Part shown: piece after piece, positions 8,523 to 17,986 of the stretch
Position numbering within the stretch: the stretch's first letter is position 1
How the letters are laid out: every line of letters starts with the position of its first letter
Assembly (NCBI RefSeq): GCF_039545035.1
Contig: NZ_BAABRO010000005.1
Location: 186,001 to 250,000, forward strand
Direction of reading: 5' to 3'
DNA length: 64,000 nt
DNA from: Novipirellula caenicola
GTDB taxonomy: Bacteria; Planctomycetota; Planctomycetia; Pirellulales; Pirellulaceae
Made by a program: the position numbers and the translations under genes
The notes under the pieces: model-generated
Seen by the model: the letters and a program-made list of their open reading frames with translations, nothing else
Database searches by the model: none
What the model was told of the DNA's origin: nothing

Positions 8523-9254
8523 ATGACCGACGTCATTCCACTGCATCGATTGGCGTTTGCGTTATTGCCAGTCGTGCTGGTCCTTGCCCTGATGATCCGC
8601 TGGTCGCTCGGGTTTCGAGCGGCCTTGATCGGGGTGATCCGCATGCTGCTGCAATTATCGCTGGTCGGTTATCTGCTGGGATTCATTTTCAGCACGGACA
8701 CATCGCTTGTGGTGATCGGGGTGTTTACAGCGATGCTGGTTGCGGCCAGCTGGATCTCGCTGCGGTCCATCCCACGCGACCGCGCGAGAAACTTTCAGTT
8801 CGCCTTTCTGGCAATCCTGCTCGGCGCAGGATCGACGTTCTTGGTGATGACCCAAATCGTGCTGGGGCTGGACCCTTGGTTTGCCCCGCGTGTTTTCATC
8901 CCACTGGCAGGCATGACGCTTTCCAGCAGTATGAATTCGGTCAGCTTGGCGGCCGAACGCTATTATGCAGAGTTCGAGCGAGGGTCATCCGATACTCAAG
9001 CTCGCGAGGTCGCGTTGAAAGCGGCGTTCATTCCGATCACCAACTCGCTGTACGCAGTCGGAATTGTCTCGATTCCCGGAATGATGACGGGCCAAGTCTT
9101 GGCCGGAGTATCGCCGCTGATCGCGGCGCGTTATCAAATCATGGTGATGTGTATGATCTTTGGTTCGGCTGGATTGTCCGCAGCCCTTTTCCTTTGGTTG
9201 ATCGGTCGCTCGGAAAACGATTCTCAGCAAAGCGAAGAAAGCAAAATCGCCTGA
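8523..9254 (+). CDS. FetB/UPF0014 family membrane permease
   Basis: The 243-residue product has about seven hydrophobic segments and the UPF0014 signature (LAGMTLSSSMNSVSLAAER near 127-146, and ITNSLYAVGIVSIPGMMTGQVLAG near 178-201). In E. coli this family is FetB, the permease of the FetAB iron exporter. No ATP-binding partner of FetA type lies next to it: the upstream gene is a sulfatase and the downstream gene encodes an exported propeller protein. It therefore either pairs with a distant ATPase or works differently. ATG at 8523 is the only reasonable start. Length is close to E. coli FetB (259 residues). Confidence 0.88.
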   Translation: MTDVIPLHRLAFALLPVVLVLALMIRWSLGFRAALIGVIRMLLQLSLVGYLLGFIFSTDTSLVVIGVFTAMLVAASWISLRSIPRDRARNFQFAFLAILLGAGSTFLVMTQIVLGLDPWFAPRVFIPLAGMTLSSSMNSVSLAAERYYAEFERGSSDTQAREVALKAAFIPITNSLYAVGIVSIPGMMTGQVLAGVSPLIAARYQIMVMCMIFGSAGLSAALFLWLIGRSENDSQQSEESKIA

Positions 9255-9297
9255 GCGTTTGGCGATTCACGTCTCCTCACCCTTTTTAGGAAATCCC

Positions 9298-10604
9298 ATG
9301 CGTCCGTATACAATTTCGAGCATCGTGCTGTTATCGGCCGTCTGCGTGACAACCGTGGTGGTGGGCGAAGATTGGCCTCAGTGGCGTGGCACTCACCGAG
9401 ACGCGGTGCTCCGCGAAACGGGACTGATCAAAGAATTGCCTGCCGGGAAGTTGCAACACAAATGGTCGGCCCCAATCGGTGCCGGTTATAGTGGTCCGAC
9501 GGTCGCAGAAGGCCGTGTTTACGTGACCGACCATGGCGACGGCAACGAAGACAAGGAAGTCGAACGCGTGCTGTGCTTCGATGCCAACACGGGCCAAGAG
9601 CTTTGGAAGCACAGCTACGATGTCAACTACACGATCAGCTATCGTGCCGGGCCGCGGGCCAGCGTGACCATCGACGACGGCAAGGCCTACTCGGTCGGTG
9701 CGATGGGCAACTTCTTTTGCTTTGACGCCGCCACGGGTGAAATCCTTTGGAAACGTGATCTGGCGACTGACTACAACGCTCGTATGCCAATTTGGGGCAT
9801 CACCACGGCGCCACTGATTTACGAAGATACCGTGATCCAAATCGCCGCTGGTGAAAAAGATGCTTGTGTCGTTGCCATGGATCGCAGCACGGGCAAAGAA
9901 GTTTGGCACGCGCTGGACGAACACGCCGGATACAGTTCGCCGATCTTGATCAAGCAGGGCGACCAAGATGTCCTGGTGTGCTGGACCGGCGAGTCGGTGA
10001 GCGGATTGAATCCTAAAAATGGCGACGTGTTTTGGAGCATCCCGATGCTACCGCGAAACATGCCGATCGGAGTGCCAACGCCGGTGGTTCAGGACGACAA
10101 GCTATTTGTTTCGTCGTTCTATGACGGCTCGATGCTGATTCGTTTGCACCACGACAGACCGGCCGCTGAAAAGCTTTGGCACCGCGTGGGTATCGACGAG
10201 AAGAATACCGACGCACTGCACTGCACTGCATGATCAGCAACCCGTTTATCAAAGGCGACTTCATCTACGGCGTTGACAGCTATGGTGAGATGCGTTGCTT
10301 GGACTTAGCTACCGGCGACCGAGTTTGGGAAGACCAAAACGCGGTCAATCGTGCTCGCTGGGCCACGGTCCATACGATCCGCCATGGCGAATCGGAGATC
10401 ATGCTCAACGAGCAAGGCGAATTGATCTTTGCGACGGTCGCACCGGATGGTTACCACGAGCACTCGCGAACGAAACTGATCTCGCCGACACGTGAGCAAC
10501 TCAATCGCCGGGACGGCGTGGTCTGGTCCGCACCCGCGATCGCCAACGGTTTCATCTATGCCCGCAACGACAAGGAACTCGTCTGTGCATCGCTGTTGCC
10601 CTAG
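9298..10604 (+). pseudogene. Exported PQQ-type beta-propeller protein, broken by a 5-base repeat expansion
   Basis: The ATG at 9298 opens a signal peptide (SSIVLLSAVCVTTVVVG) followed by propeller repeats with the motifs DWPQWRG, LCFDANTGQELWKHSY, CFDAATGEILWKRD and AMDRSTGKEVWHA. The frame stops at 10233, but the same propeller continues in another frame to 10604 (FIYGVDSYGEMRCLDLATGDRVWE). The break falls in three tandem copies of ACTGC at 10215-10229; with two copies the frame is continuous and encodes 433 residues with no other fault. Planctomycete relatives of this outer-membrane-assembly-like/PQQ fold are exported and of unknown role. It may be a recent null allele, a phase-variable gene or a sequencing error; both halves are otherwise intact. 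Confidence 0.85.
10215..10229 (+). repeat. (ACTGC)3 tandem repeat at the frameshift
   Basis: Three exact copies of ACTGC inside the propeller gene. Removing one copy restores the reading frame (ALHC followed by MISNPF). A 5-bp unit is not a multiple of three, so slippage by one unit switches the frame. Confidence 0.9.
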
Positions 10605-10708
10605 CAGTGCTGGCCAGTCCGTTGTTGAATGCAGGACGAATGTCGGGACGTCAAATCAATGACTGGATTAGGGGATCTCGTCAACAGTCCTTTCGTGAAG
10701 GCCTATCG

Positions 10709-10773
10709 CACAGGGATCTTTAGCAAGATCCACTACGTTAAATGCTTCAGTAATAGGAGCGACGCTCCCTGTG
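10709..10773. repeat. Nested palindromic element between convergent genes
   Basis: CACAGGG (10709-10715) pairs with CCCTGTG (10767-10773). Inside lie two further hairpins: GGATCTT/AAGATCC with a 4-base loop (10714-10731) and GGAGCG/CGCTCC around a single A (10756-10768). It lies between the converging propeller and RbsD/FucU-type genes and could act as a terminator in both directions or be a small dispersed repeat. There is no long T run. Confidence 0.45.
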
Positions 10774-10802
10774 ATCCTCAACGATCGAATCAGCGACAAT
10801 GG

Positions 10803-11249
10803 CTAATCCATCCGCACGCCGACGGTCAACAAGATGTTGGCGTAGCGTTGTTGGTCGGCGGTTTGAATCGTCAGCACGTGATCATTCGTGGAAACCGCTT
10901 CGTAGAACGCCCATTTGTCGACGGGCTGAATTTCTAGATCGAGCCCCTCGTTTTTGATCGTTTTGCGGTAGTCTTCCCACACCGGCGGATCGCCATCCAA
11001 GGCGTAGGGGCCGCTCGTTTCGGTTTGCATTGTCTGAATTGCTTCGACCGGAATCGCCGACAACAGGGCTTCGAGCACTTGGTCACAGGTGGGCACCCCC
11101 GGCATCAAATTCAGGCTGACCAGTTCCGCGCGTGGGCCGCGTTTGCTGGCAGCCGGATAATTGCCGTCGGCGATCAGAATCGTGCTGTGGTGGCCCGCAG
11201 CGGCAATAATCGCGGTAATTTGCGGATGAATGAGTTTATGTCGAAGCAT
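10803..11249 (-). CDS. RbsD/FucU family sugar mutarotase
   Basis: The 148-residue product has the length and layout of the RbsD/FucU family, which interconverts anomers of ribose or fucose so that kinases and isomerases can use them. The conserved His region near the N-terminus is AAAGHHSTILIADGNYPA, and the C-terminal part has VLTIQTADQQRYANILLTVGV. The family forms cytoplasmic rings. No sugar transporter or kinase is adjacent, so the sugar cannot be read from context; the FucU branch seems more likely from the GDGNYPA-like segment. It converges with the broken propeller gene. Confidence 0.8.
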   Translation of the reverse strand: MLRHKLIHPQITAIIAAAGHHSTILIADGNYPAASKRGPRAELVSLNLMPGVPTCDQVLEALLSAIPVEAIQTMQTETSGPYALDGDPPVWEDYRKTIKNEGLDLEIQPVDKWAFYEAVSTNDHVLTIQTADQQRYANILLTVGVRMD

Positions 11250-11374
11250 AGACCTACACGCTCTTTTGAAGGTTCAAGACGGGGGAGGGATGAAATCAAC
11301 TTATTTCGCTACGATACCTGGTAGCGAGCGATGACAATTATGCCAGAAACCAGATTCGTTGTAACGGAGCCAAT

Positions 11375-12574
11375 GTGTTAGAGCGCCGACTAAAACTAGG
11401 CCGATTCCTCGGCATTGGGGTCTACGTGCATTGGACGTTTGGGCTGTTGGTCGCCTACGTTGCCTACGAAACTCAATCCCAGGGTTTGTTGGGCATTGCA
11501 TTTGGAATGGCACAATTATTTGCCGTCTTTTTCTGCGTGACCCTACACGAATACGGGCACGCTTTGGCGGCTCGCCAATTTGGAATTCCCACGGTCGACA
11601 TCACGCTGCTGCCGATTGGCGGGGTCGCTCGATTGCAGCGGATGCCTCGTATTGCGTGGCAAGAATTGGTGGTGGCGGTCGCCGGACCGGCCGTCAATGT
11701 CGTGATCGCGTCGCTGTTATTAGCCGGGTTTTACCTGTTCGGCGGCGTTGAAATCTTGATCGAGATTCTTCATGCGTTCGTGGGTCCCGTGGAAACGGTG
11801 GCAACGGCCCAAGCGAATGGCGAGTTGGCCGAAATGGAAGCGTCCGCCGAGCCCTCGTTCCTGGCGTTCTGCGTGATCCTGTTAGCGGTGAACATCATGC
11901 TGGTCGTGTTCAACATGATTCCAGCATTTCCGATGGATGGCGGTCGCGTGTTGCGAAGTTTGCTAGCGATGGTGACTCACTATCGCCGCGCCACCTTTCT
12001 CGCCTCACGCATCGGGATCGGCTGTGCCGCGTTAATGGCGATCGCAGGCGTGTATGCCCAGGCACCAGGGCCGGTGTTGGTGGCAATGTTCATCGCCTAT
12101 GCCGGTATCTCCGAAGCTCGCCAAGTCGAGATGATGGAATCGGTGCGTGGTTTGAGCGTTTCGAATGTCATGACCCACTCGCACCAATCGATCCCGATGG
12201 ACGCAACGCTTGATGAAGCGGCGCATCGCTGGCAATCGATCGACACGACAAGCCTGCCGATCACAGCGCAGGGCGATATCGTGATTGGCATCCTGCGGCT
12301 TAAAGACCTACTGGCTGCGATCGAGTCCGATAAATACTCTTTCGCGACCGTTGGTGAGATTGCGGATCACAACGCTCCGTTTGCCCGCGAATACGAAACA
12401 CTTGAAAGTGCGATCCTTCGCAGCGGAGGCCAATACCGGCGAATTCCCGTGGTCAATTCCGATGGCAGCCTCGTCGGATGCCTCGACATGGATTCGATGA
12501 TGACCCGTGGCTCGCTACGCAAACATCTGGCCAATCGCGCGCCGGTGGTCGACCGGTTTGATGCGGTGACGTAG
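11375..12574 (+). CDS. Site-2 protease family (M50) membrane metalloprotease with CBS domains
   Basis: The 399-residue product starts at GTG 11375, preceded by CGGAG; an ATG two bases earlier is out of frame and stops at once. It has about six membrane segments, the zinc motif HEYGH (58-62) inside the second, and the third ligand in NMIPAFPMDGGRVL (about 183-196). Two CBS domains follow (about 255-375: VSNVMTHSHQSIPMDATLDEA and VGEIADHNAPFAREYETLESA), which usually bind adenine nucleotides. Such SpoIVFB/Rv1417-like proteases cleave membrane-bound substrates, often anti-sigma factors; no such partner is adjacent. Confidence 0.92.
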   Translation: MLERRLKLGRFLGIGVYVHWTFGLLVAYVAYETQSQGLLGIAFGMAQLFAVFFCVTLHEYGHALAARQFGIPTVDITLLPIGGVARLQRMPRIAWQELVVAVAGPAVNVVIASLLLAGFYLFGGVEILIEILHAFVGPVETVATAQANGELAEMEASAEPSFLAFCVILLAVNIMLVVFNMIPAFPMDGGRVLRSLLAMVTHYRRATFLASRIGIGCAALMAIAGVYAQAPGPVLVAMFIAYAGISEARQVEMMESVRGLSVSNVMTHSHQSIPMDATLDEAAHRWQSIDTTSLPITAQGDIVIGILRLKDLLAAIESDKYSFATVGEIADHNAPFAREYETLESAILRSGGQYRRIPVVNSDGSLVGCLDMDSMMTRGSLRKHLANRAPVVDRFDAVT

Positions 12575-12658
12575 GAAACAAAGGGTAGCTACATTCGCCA
12601 GAACGTGGACCACCACGAACGCGACGTCGCCTCCATTAAGGATTTAATCGCTCTAGAG

Positions 12659-12688
12659 CCGCGCATCTCGCCGGCTGGTTTTGCGCGG
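12659..12688. terminator. Hairpin between convergent genes
   Basis: CCGCGCA (12659-12665) and TGCGCGG (12682-12688) are a perfect 7-bp inverted repeat between the protease stop (12574) and the methyltransferase stop (12718). A TTT lies in the loop, not after the stem, so termination strength is doubtful. Confidence 0.35.
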
Positions 12689-12717
12689 CGGATACCCGAG
12701 GCCTTATCGCCGGCGGC

Positions 12718-13551
12718 TTATGGGGTGGTACTGCAATTTTCCGCGACGACGATAAACCCACCCACGCGACGGCCGGATCCCGAGACGACCGAGGCTCCGT
12801 CGATCGACAGTGAATGAAACTCGGCAACCTTCCACTGGCTAGCCTGCAGATCGGCAATCAATTCGCGTTTGGAGAATCGATGCATGAACATCTTTTCGAG
12901 TCCGCGGTATTGGTAAATGCTGTCGCCAAACTCGTGATCGGATTGCCATCGCGACTTGATCCACGACCGAGCCAGCGATCGCCACCCGCCGGGTTCCGCC
13001 AGGGCAGACCAGCGATTGTGGACATGCAGCACCAACCGACCTTGGGGGCGAACAATGCGTGCGACATGACGAAGCATCTGCCGGCGGTTCCTGCGTCCTT
13101 GGATCATCCCCAGCGTGCTGAACAGACAAACCGCACCATCGATCGACTGATCGGCAAACCCCTCCAGCTGGACCAAGTTGGCACGGACTGCATGGATCTG
13201 CCCCTGCAATTGCAGCTGCGTCGCCTTTGCCATCATTACTTCGAGCATCCGTTGGCTCAGATCGACCCCGATGACGCGATAGCCACGCTGAGCAAGAGCC
13301 AATGCTGCCCGCCCGCTTCCACAGCCTAAATCGACAATCGAAGTCATGCTTTGGCGAGAATCATCCGAAAAAGTCCCAGGAAAGACATCTTTCAGAATTG
13401 CTTGGTCCAGATCGCAAAGTGGAGTTTCTGCCACAAACGAATCGTAATGGTCCGCAATCGCCCGCTCGTTCACGTAACTCCACGTTCCGGAGGAAACGCC
13501 GATCGGACGACGCCAATCGGGTGGTCGAGTGGTTTTCGGGGGCTGGTTCAA
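12718..13551 (-). CDS. Class I SAM-dependent methyltransferase
   Basis: The 277-residue product has the SAM-binding glycine loop VDLGCGSGRAAL (73-84), the acidic end of strand 2 in VIGVDLS (about 93-99) and a post-motif CLFSTLGMIQG. It is of the UbiE/small-molecule type rather than an RNA or DNA methyltransferase, but the substrate is unknown. The start is uncertain: TTG at 13551 is the only early start and its ribosome site is weak. The gene converges with the protease gene and diverges from GAPDH. Confidence 0.8.
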   Translation of the reverse strand: MNQPPKTTRPPDWRRPIGVSSGTWSYVNERAIADHYDSFVAETPLCDLDQAILKDVFPGTFSDDSRQSMTSIVDLGCGSGRAALALAQRGYRVIGVDLSQRMLEVMMAKATQLQLQGQIHAVRANLVQLEGFADQSIDGAVCLFSTLGMIQGRRNRRQMLRHVARIVRPQGRLVLHVHNRWSALAEPGGWRSLARSWIKSRWQSDHEFGDSIYQYRGLEKMFMHRFSKRELIADLQASQWKVAEFHSLSIDGASVVSGSGRRVGGFIVVAENCSTTP

Positions 13552-13700
13552 AACGCTACCGAGTTCCTATAATTCGCGGCGTGATCGTGATTGCAAGTGG
13601 CTTTTGTTTTGCCACTGAACCACGAAGTGTTTCGAGCATCGATTGCTCGAGTAATAGTTAGCTTACCGTATCAGACGGTTTATTCGACGCCAGCCAGTGA

Positions 13701-14735
<1,035 letters not shown>

Positions 14736-14764
14736 ATCACCCGCAGACTGCTGAACAAACAAAA

Positions 14765-14799
14765 GGGCTCGAAGCATCACGCTTCGGGCCTTTTTTTTT
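14765..14799 (+). terminator. Rho-independent terminator of gap
   Basis: GGGCTCGAAGC, loop ATCAC, then GCTTCGGGCC with one G-T pair, followed by nine T. It begins 30 bases after the gap stop. The A-rich stretch before the stem (AACAAACAAAA) could pair with the T run, so it may also work on the other strand. Confidence 0.9.
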
Positions 14800-14812
14800 G
14801 CCATGTGGAATT

Positions 14813-14947
14813 GGCTTCCAGCCTGTCATCAGCATCCTATGTTAGGCTGGAAGCCCTTCTTACACCTCAGTTTCCCGGCCGAAACTCTTCGCGAGTTTCG
14901 CTACACCAATTGCATTTCGCGATGACAGGCTGGAAGCCTATCCCACA
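14813..14947. repeat. Cluster of interspersed repeat units
   Basis: GGCTTCCAGCCTGTCATC (14813-14830) is the exact inverted copy of GATGACAGGCTGGAAGCC (14921-14938). Between them are a partial copy TTAGGCTGGAAGCCC (14842-14856) and the hairpin CGAAACTC, loop TTCGC, GAGTTTCG (14880-14900). The right-hand unit continues TATCCCACA to 14947, and a degenerate hairpin half follows (CTCTTGGTGAGTTTCGCTACGAAA, about 14948-14971). The unit order matches the gap at 8331-8398. It lies between convergent gap and the helicase gene. Confidence 0.75.
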
Positions 14948-14990
14948 CTCTTGGTGAGTTTCGCTACGAAAAAAACCTTGCTGCCTTAGT

Positions 14991-17003
14991 TTACCGCAAT
15001 GACGAAACGGGGCGAGGTTTTCGATACTTGTTGGGGTTCGCCGCCTTGCCTGTAATCTCATATAGAAATTGGCTGGGGATCGTCGGACGCGGCTTACCCC
15101 ATTTACGGCGAGTCAGCGCCATCGACAGCGTCAATGTCTCTTGGGCTCGCGTGATTCCGACGTAACACAAACGACGTTCTTCGGCGATGTCTTCCTCGCG
15201 ACCGCTCTTCACACTGCGGCTATGCGGCAGAATCCCTTCTTCCAAACCCACCATAAAGACGACTGGAAATTCCAGCCCCTTGGCGGCATGCAGCGTCAGC
15301 AGCCAAACCGAATTCTTCAGCGCCATCTTATCCTTTTCGTTCCCCATCTCGCGTCCGGCGAGTGCCGTTTCAGCGAGGAACCCGGTTAAATCCGCATCTT
15401 CGGTCTTGTCTTCAAAGGCGGCGATCGCATTGGTCAAATCGCCAATCGATGCCATCCGCGCATCGCGTTCTTCGGGGTTTTCGTACAGCCGAGTGATCTC
15501 GTCGGCATACGCCGTTCGCTCGAGCAGCGTACGCACGGCATCGGTAAGTGAATCATTCTTGGCTCGCAGGCGAACGTCTTCGGCCATCTGAGCCAACTCG
15601 GTGATCCCACGCCGGGCGCTCGGCGACAAGTCTTGAACCGCAGCATTATCCTGCATCACTTGCCACACCGGCACGCCACGTTCGACCGCACGTTTGACCA
15701 ACAATTGAACCGTCTTGTTGCTCAGCCCCCGCGCGGGCGTGTTGATCACACGCAGCAGCGAGATCTCGTCATCGGGCTGTTCGATCCATTTCAAATAGGC
15801 GATCAAGTCACGAATTTCACGTCGATCGAAAAACGATTGGCTCCCCATCATCACATAAGGAACGTCGTGCTTGCGGAGCTCGGTTTCAAACAATCGCGGC
15901 TGCTCGTTGGTGCGAAACAGGATTGCGATGTCCCGCGGTTGGACGTGTTGGTTGTCGATCAGATTTTTGATCTCACGAACCACCATCTCGGCTTCCGCTG
16001 TCTCATCTTTGTGCTGCAAGATCCGTGGCCGGCGACCGTCGGGCCGACTGGGGACCAAGACCTTATCGTGCCGGACGGTGTTGTATTGGATCAGCGTGTT
16101 GGCCATCCCCAAAATCGCCCCGGTACTGCGGTAATTGTCTTCCAGACAAACCACCTTTGCATCGGGCCAATCTTTGGTGAAGTTCAAAATGTGCGTAACA
16201 TCCGCACCTCGCCATGCATAGATCGATTGATCATCGTCACCCACGACACAGAAATTGCGGTGCTCCTGTGTCAGCGCCCGCGTGATCCGGTACTGGCTGC
16301 CGTTGGTGTCCTGGTATTCGTCGACCAGCACATGATCGAATTTTGATGCTTCCTCTTGGCGAATCGCCTCATGCTCGAGAAACAGTGTTTCGGTTTGCAG
16401 CAACAGATCGTCAAAATCCATCGCACCTCGCGCCCGCAGCGCGTTCTGGTAGCGACGATACCCCGAGGCCGCAAAATGCTCTTTGTCGTTCGAAGCGATC
16501 GACATCGCCTGCTCGGGATGAATCGATTGGTTTTTCCAGCCCCCGATGATCGACAACATGTCGCCTGGTTTCAGCGCAGTGCCGGACAAACGCAATTCAC
16601 GCAGGATGTTCCGCGCAATCGACTCTTGATCGCTGCGGTCGTAGATCGAAAACTTGTCGGGATAACCAAGCGCTCGGGCGTGCCGCCGCAAGATCCGCAC
16701 ACACAGCGAATGAAACGTACTGATCGTCGGCTTCGGCTCTTGCGGTTCGCCTTTGCGAGGTTTGCGTTTCTTCTTGGTACCGATCAGCTCGCTGATCCGT
16801 TCCTGCATCTCGCCCGCAGCTTTGTTGGTGAACGTCATCGCAAGAATGCGATCCGGTGGCGTCCCATTGCGAATCAAATTGGCGATTCGGAACGTCACCA
16901 CGCGAGTCTTACCGGTCCCAGCACCCGCCAACACCAGCATGGGCCCAGACAACGTTTCCACCGCGGCAGCCTGAGCCGGATTAAGTCCGTGGCTCACATT
17001 CAT
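14991..17003 (-). CDS. UvrD/PcrA/Rep-type superfamily 1A DNA helicase
   Basis: The 670-residue product is an ATP-dependent 3'-5' DNA helicase of the UvrD/PcrA/Rep family, acting in repair and removal of proteins from DNA. Motifs in order: Q motif LNPAQAAAV, Walker A AGAGTGKT (26-33), Ia MTFTNKAAGEM, Walker B DEYQDTN (about 230), III GDDDQSIYAWRGA, IV DNYRSTGAIL, V LTLHAAKGLEFPVVFM and VI RRLCYVGITRAQETL. A basic insert (KKKRKPRKGEPQEPKP, about 77-92) is unusual. The C-terminus is short and lacks the PcrA Tudor-like tail. The gene stands alone, with a terminator on each side. Confidence 0.95.
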   Translation of the reverse strand: MNVSHGLNPAQAAAVETLSGPMLVLAGAGTGKTRVVTFRIANLIRNGTPPDRILAMTFTNKAAGEMQERISELIGTKKKRKPRKGEPQEPKPTISTFHSLCVRILRRHARALGYPDKFSIYDRSDQESIARNILRELRLSGTALKPGDMLSIIGGWKNQSIHPEQAMSIASNDKEHFAASGYRRYQNALRARGAMDFDDLLLQTETLFLEHEAIRQEEASKFDHVLVDEYQDTNGSQYRITRALTQEHRNFCVVGDDDQSIYAWRGADVTHILNFTKDWPDAKVVCLEDNYRSTGAILGMANTLIQYNTVRHDKVLVPSRPDGRRPRILQHKDETAEAEMVVREIKNLIDNQHVQPRDIAILFRTNEQPRLFETELRKHDVPYVMMGSQSFFDRREIRDLIAYLKWIEQPDDEISLLRVINTPARGLSNKTVQLLVKRAVERGVPVWQVMQDNAAVQDLSPSARRGITELAQMAEDVRLRAKNDSLTDAVRTLLERTAYADEITRLYENPEERDARMASIGDLTNAIAAFEDKTEDADLTGFLAETALAGREMGNEKDKMALKNSVWLLTLHAAKGLEFPVVFMVGLEEGILPHSRSVKSGREEDIAEERRLCYVGITRAQETLTLSMALTRRKWGKPRPTIPSQFLYEITGKAANPNKYRKPRPVSSLR

Positions 17004-17032
17004 TCCGTTTGATCAAGGTAATGCTAGAAATT

Positions 17033-17074
17033 AAAAACGGATCCCATGGCCACTGCGGCTTGCGATCCGTTTTT
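17033..17074 (-). terminator. Bidirectional terminator after the 17136-17768 gene
   Basis: AAAAACGGATC (17033-17043) and GATCCGTTTTT (17064-17074) are a perfect 11-bp inverted repeat with a 20-base loop. Its minus-strand reading ends in a T run about 60 bases after the stop of the minus-strand gene at 17136, insulating the helicase gene that starts at 17003. Confidence 0.75.
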
Positions 17075-17135
17075 ATCCGATTGAGGTCCCGAAGCGTCGA
17101 TTCGAGACGGAAACGAGAAAGGTTTGAAGCCTTTT

Positions 17136-17768
17136 TTAACGAAGGGCATCTCGATCGACGAGTGGGTTAGCCGATCCGGTCGCGATCAGCACCATCGGAG
17201 CGACCTGCGGTTGGTTAGCGTTGACCAATTGGCGATTAAACGGAATGCCGTAACAGGCATAGTTGCCCGTCGCTGTGTCCAACACATACACGACCGATGG
17301 GGCCGCCGGCCGATTGCTCGCTCGCGGAAAATCGGCCATCCCGGTGACCATCATGTACGAACCGCCTTTGCCACCACTGGACAGGGCATCGGCGACATTG
17401 ATCGTAAAACTAGCCATAAATCGGCCGACACGTGGGTAAATCACGGTGCATTGCAGCAGCCCCGAATTGTGGTCCAACACAAACAACCCCTCCGCATCCT
17501 CGCTGACCGGGCCGGTCGCCATCGAAAACTTTTCACTGTACACCGACGACGTGGCGTCGATTTTCGGAAACATCACCTGGGGCTGCGACGATGATTTCCC
17601 TGCAAAATAGGCAACTACGGACACGCCAACGAGCGAAACCGCCAACAAAAGCATGCCCAAATAGCCTTTGCCACTACAGCAACGCCCCGTTTGGGTGGCA
17701 TGAACCGGCAACGAACAGTCGGTCGCGTTTGATTCGGAAAAGTCAATGCTCGCGTTGTGATCGGACAT
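17136..17768 (-). CDS. Single-pass membrane protein of unknown function
   Basis: The 210-residue product is not recognised. It has a short cytoplasmic N-terminus with a cysteine pair (RCCSGKGY), one membrane segment (LGMLLLAVSLVGVSVVAYFAG, about 37-57) and an exported beta-rich domain of about 150 residues containing LFVLDHNSGLLQCTVIYP and VVYVLDTATGNYACYGIPF. These two strands look like propeller-type repeats, as if part of a PQQ-like blade. ATG at 17768 is preferred over a start 27 bases earlier because GGAG lies 10 bases before it. It is transcribed away from the divergent Gfo/Idh gene and ends at a strong terminator. Confidence 0.75.
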   Translation of the reverse strand: MSDHNASIDFSESNATDCSLPVHATQTGRCCSGKGYLGMLLLAVSLVGVSVVAYFAGKSSSQPQVMFPKIDATSSVYSEKFSMATGPVSEDAEGLFVLDHNSGLLQCTVIYPRVGRFMASFTINVADALSSGGKGGSYMMVTGMADFPRASNRPAAPSVVYVLDTATGNYACYGIPFNRQLVNANQPQVAPMVLIATGSANPLVDRDALR

Positions 17769-17986
17769 TGTGTTTTTGCTCCAGCGAGGTGGCATTGGAC
17801 GAGATTTGGTGAGTTCCAGGGAATTGTACGCGCTGGCGATCGACTTTACGATTGCCTTCTTAGCGAGATTCGGAACAGATTCTTCTGGCCCGACTTCTTC
17901 TGACCCGCGTCTAGTTTACAGTATCGGGCGTCAGCACGATCAACTGAAAATGCTTCCCCACCCCGCTAATTCAAGGACAAACAACC

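Noticed and set aside
15633-16346. 237-residue frame antisense to the helicase gene
   Set aside because: Opposite strand of the conserved helicase motifs, with no own motifs.
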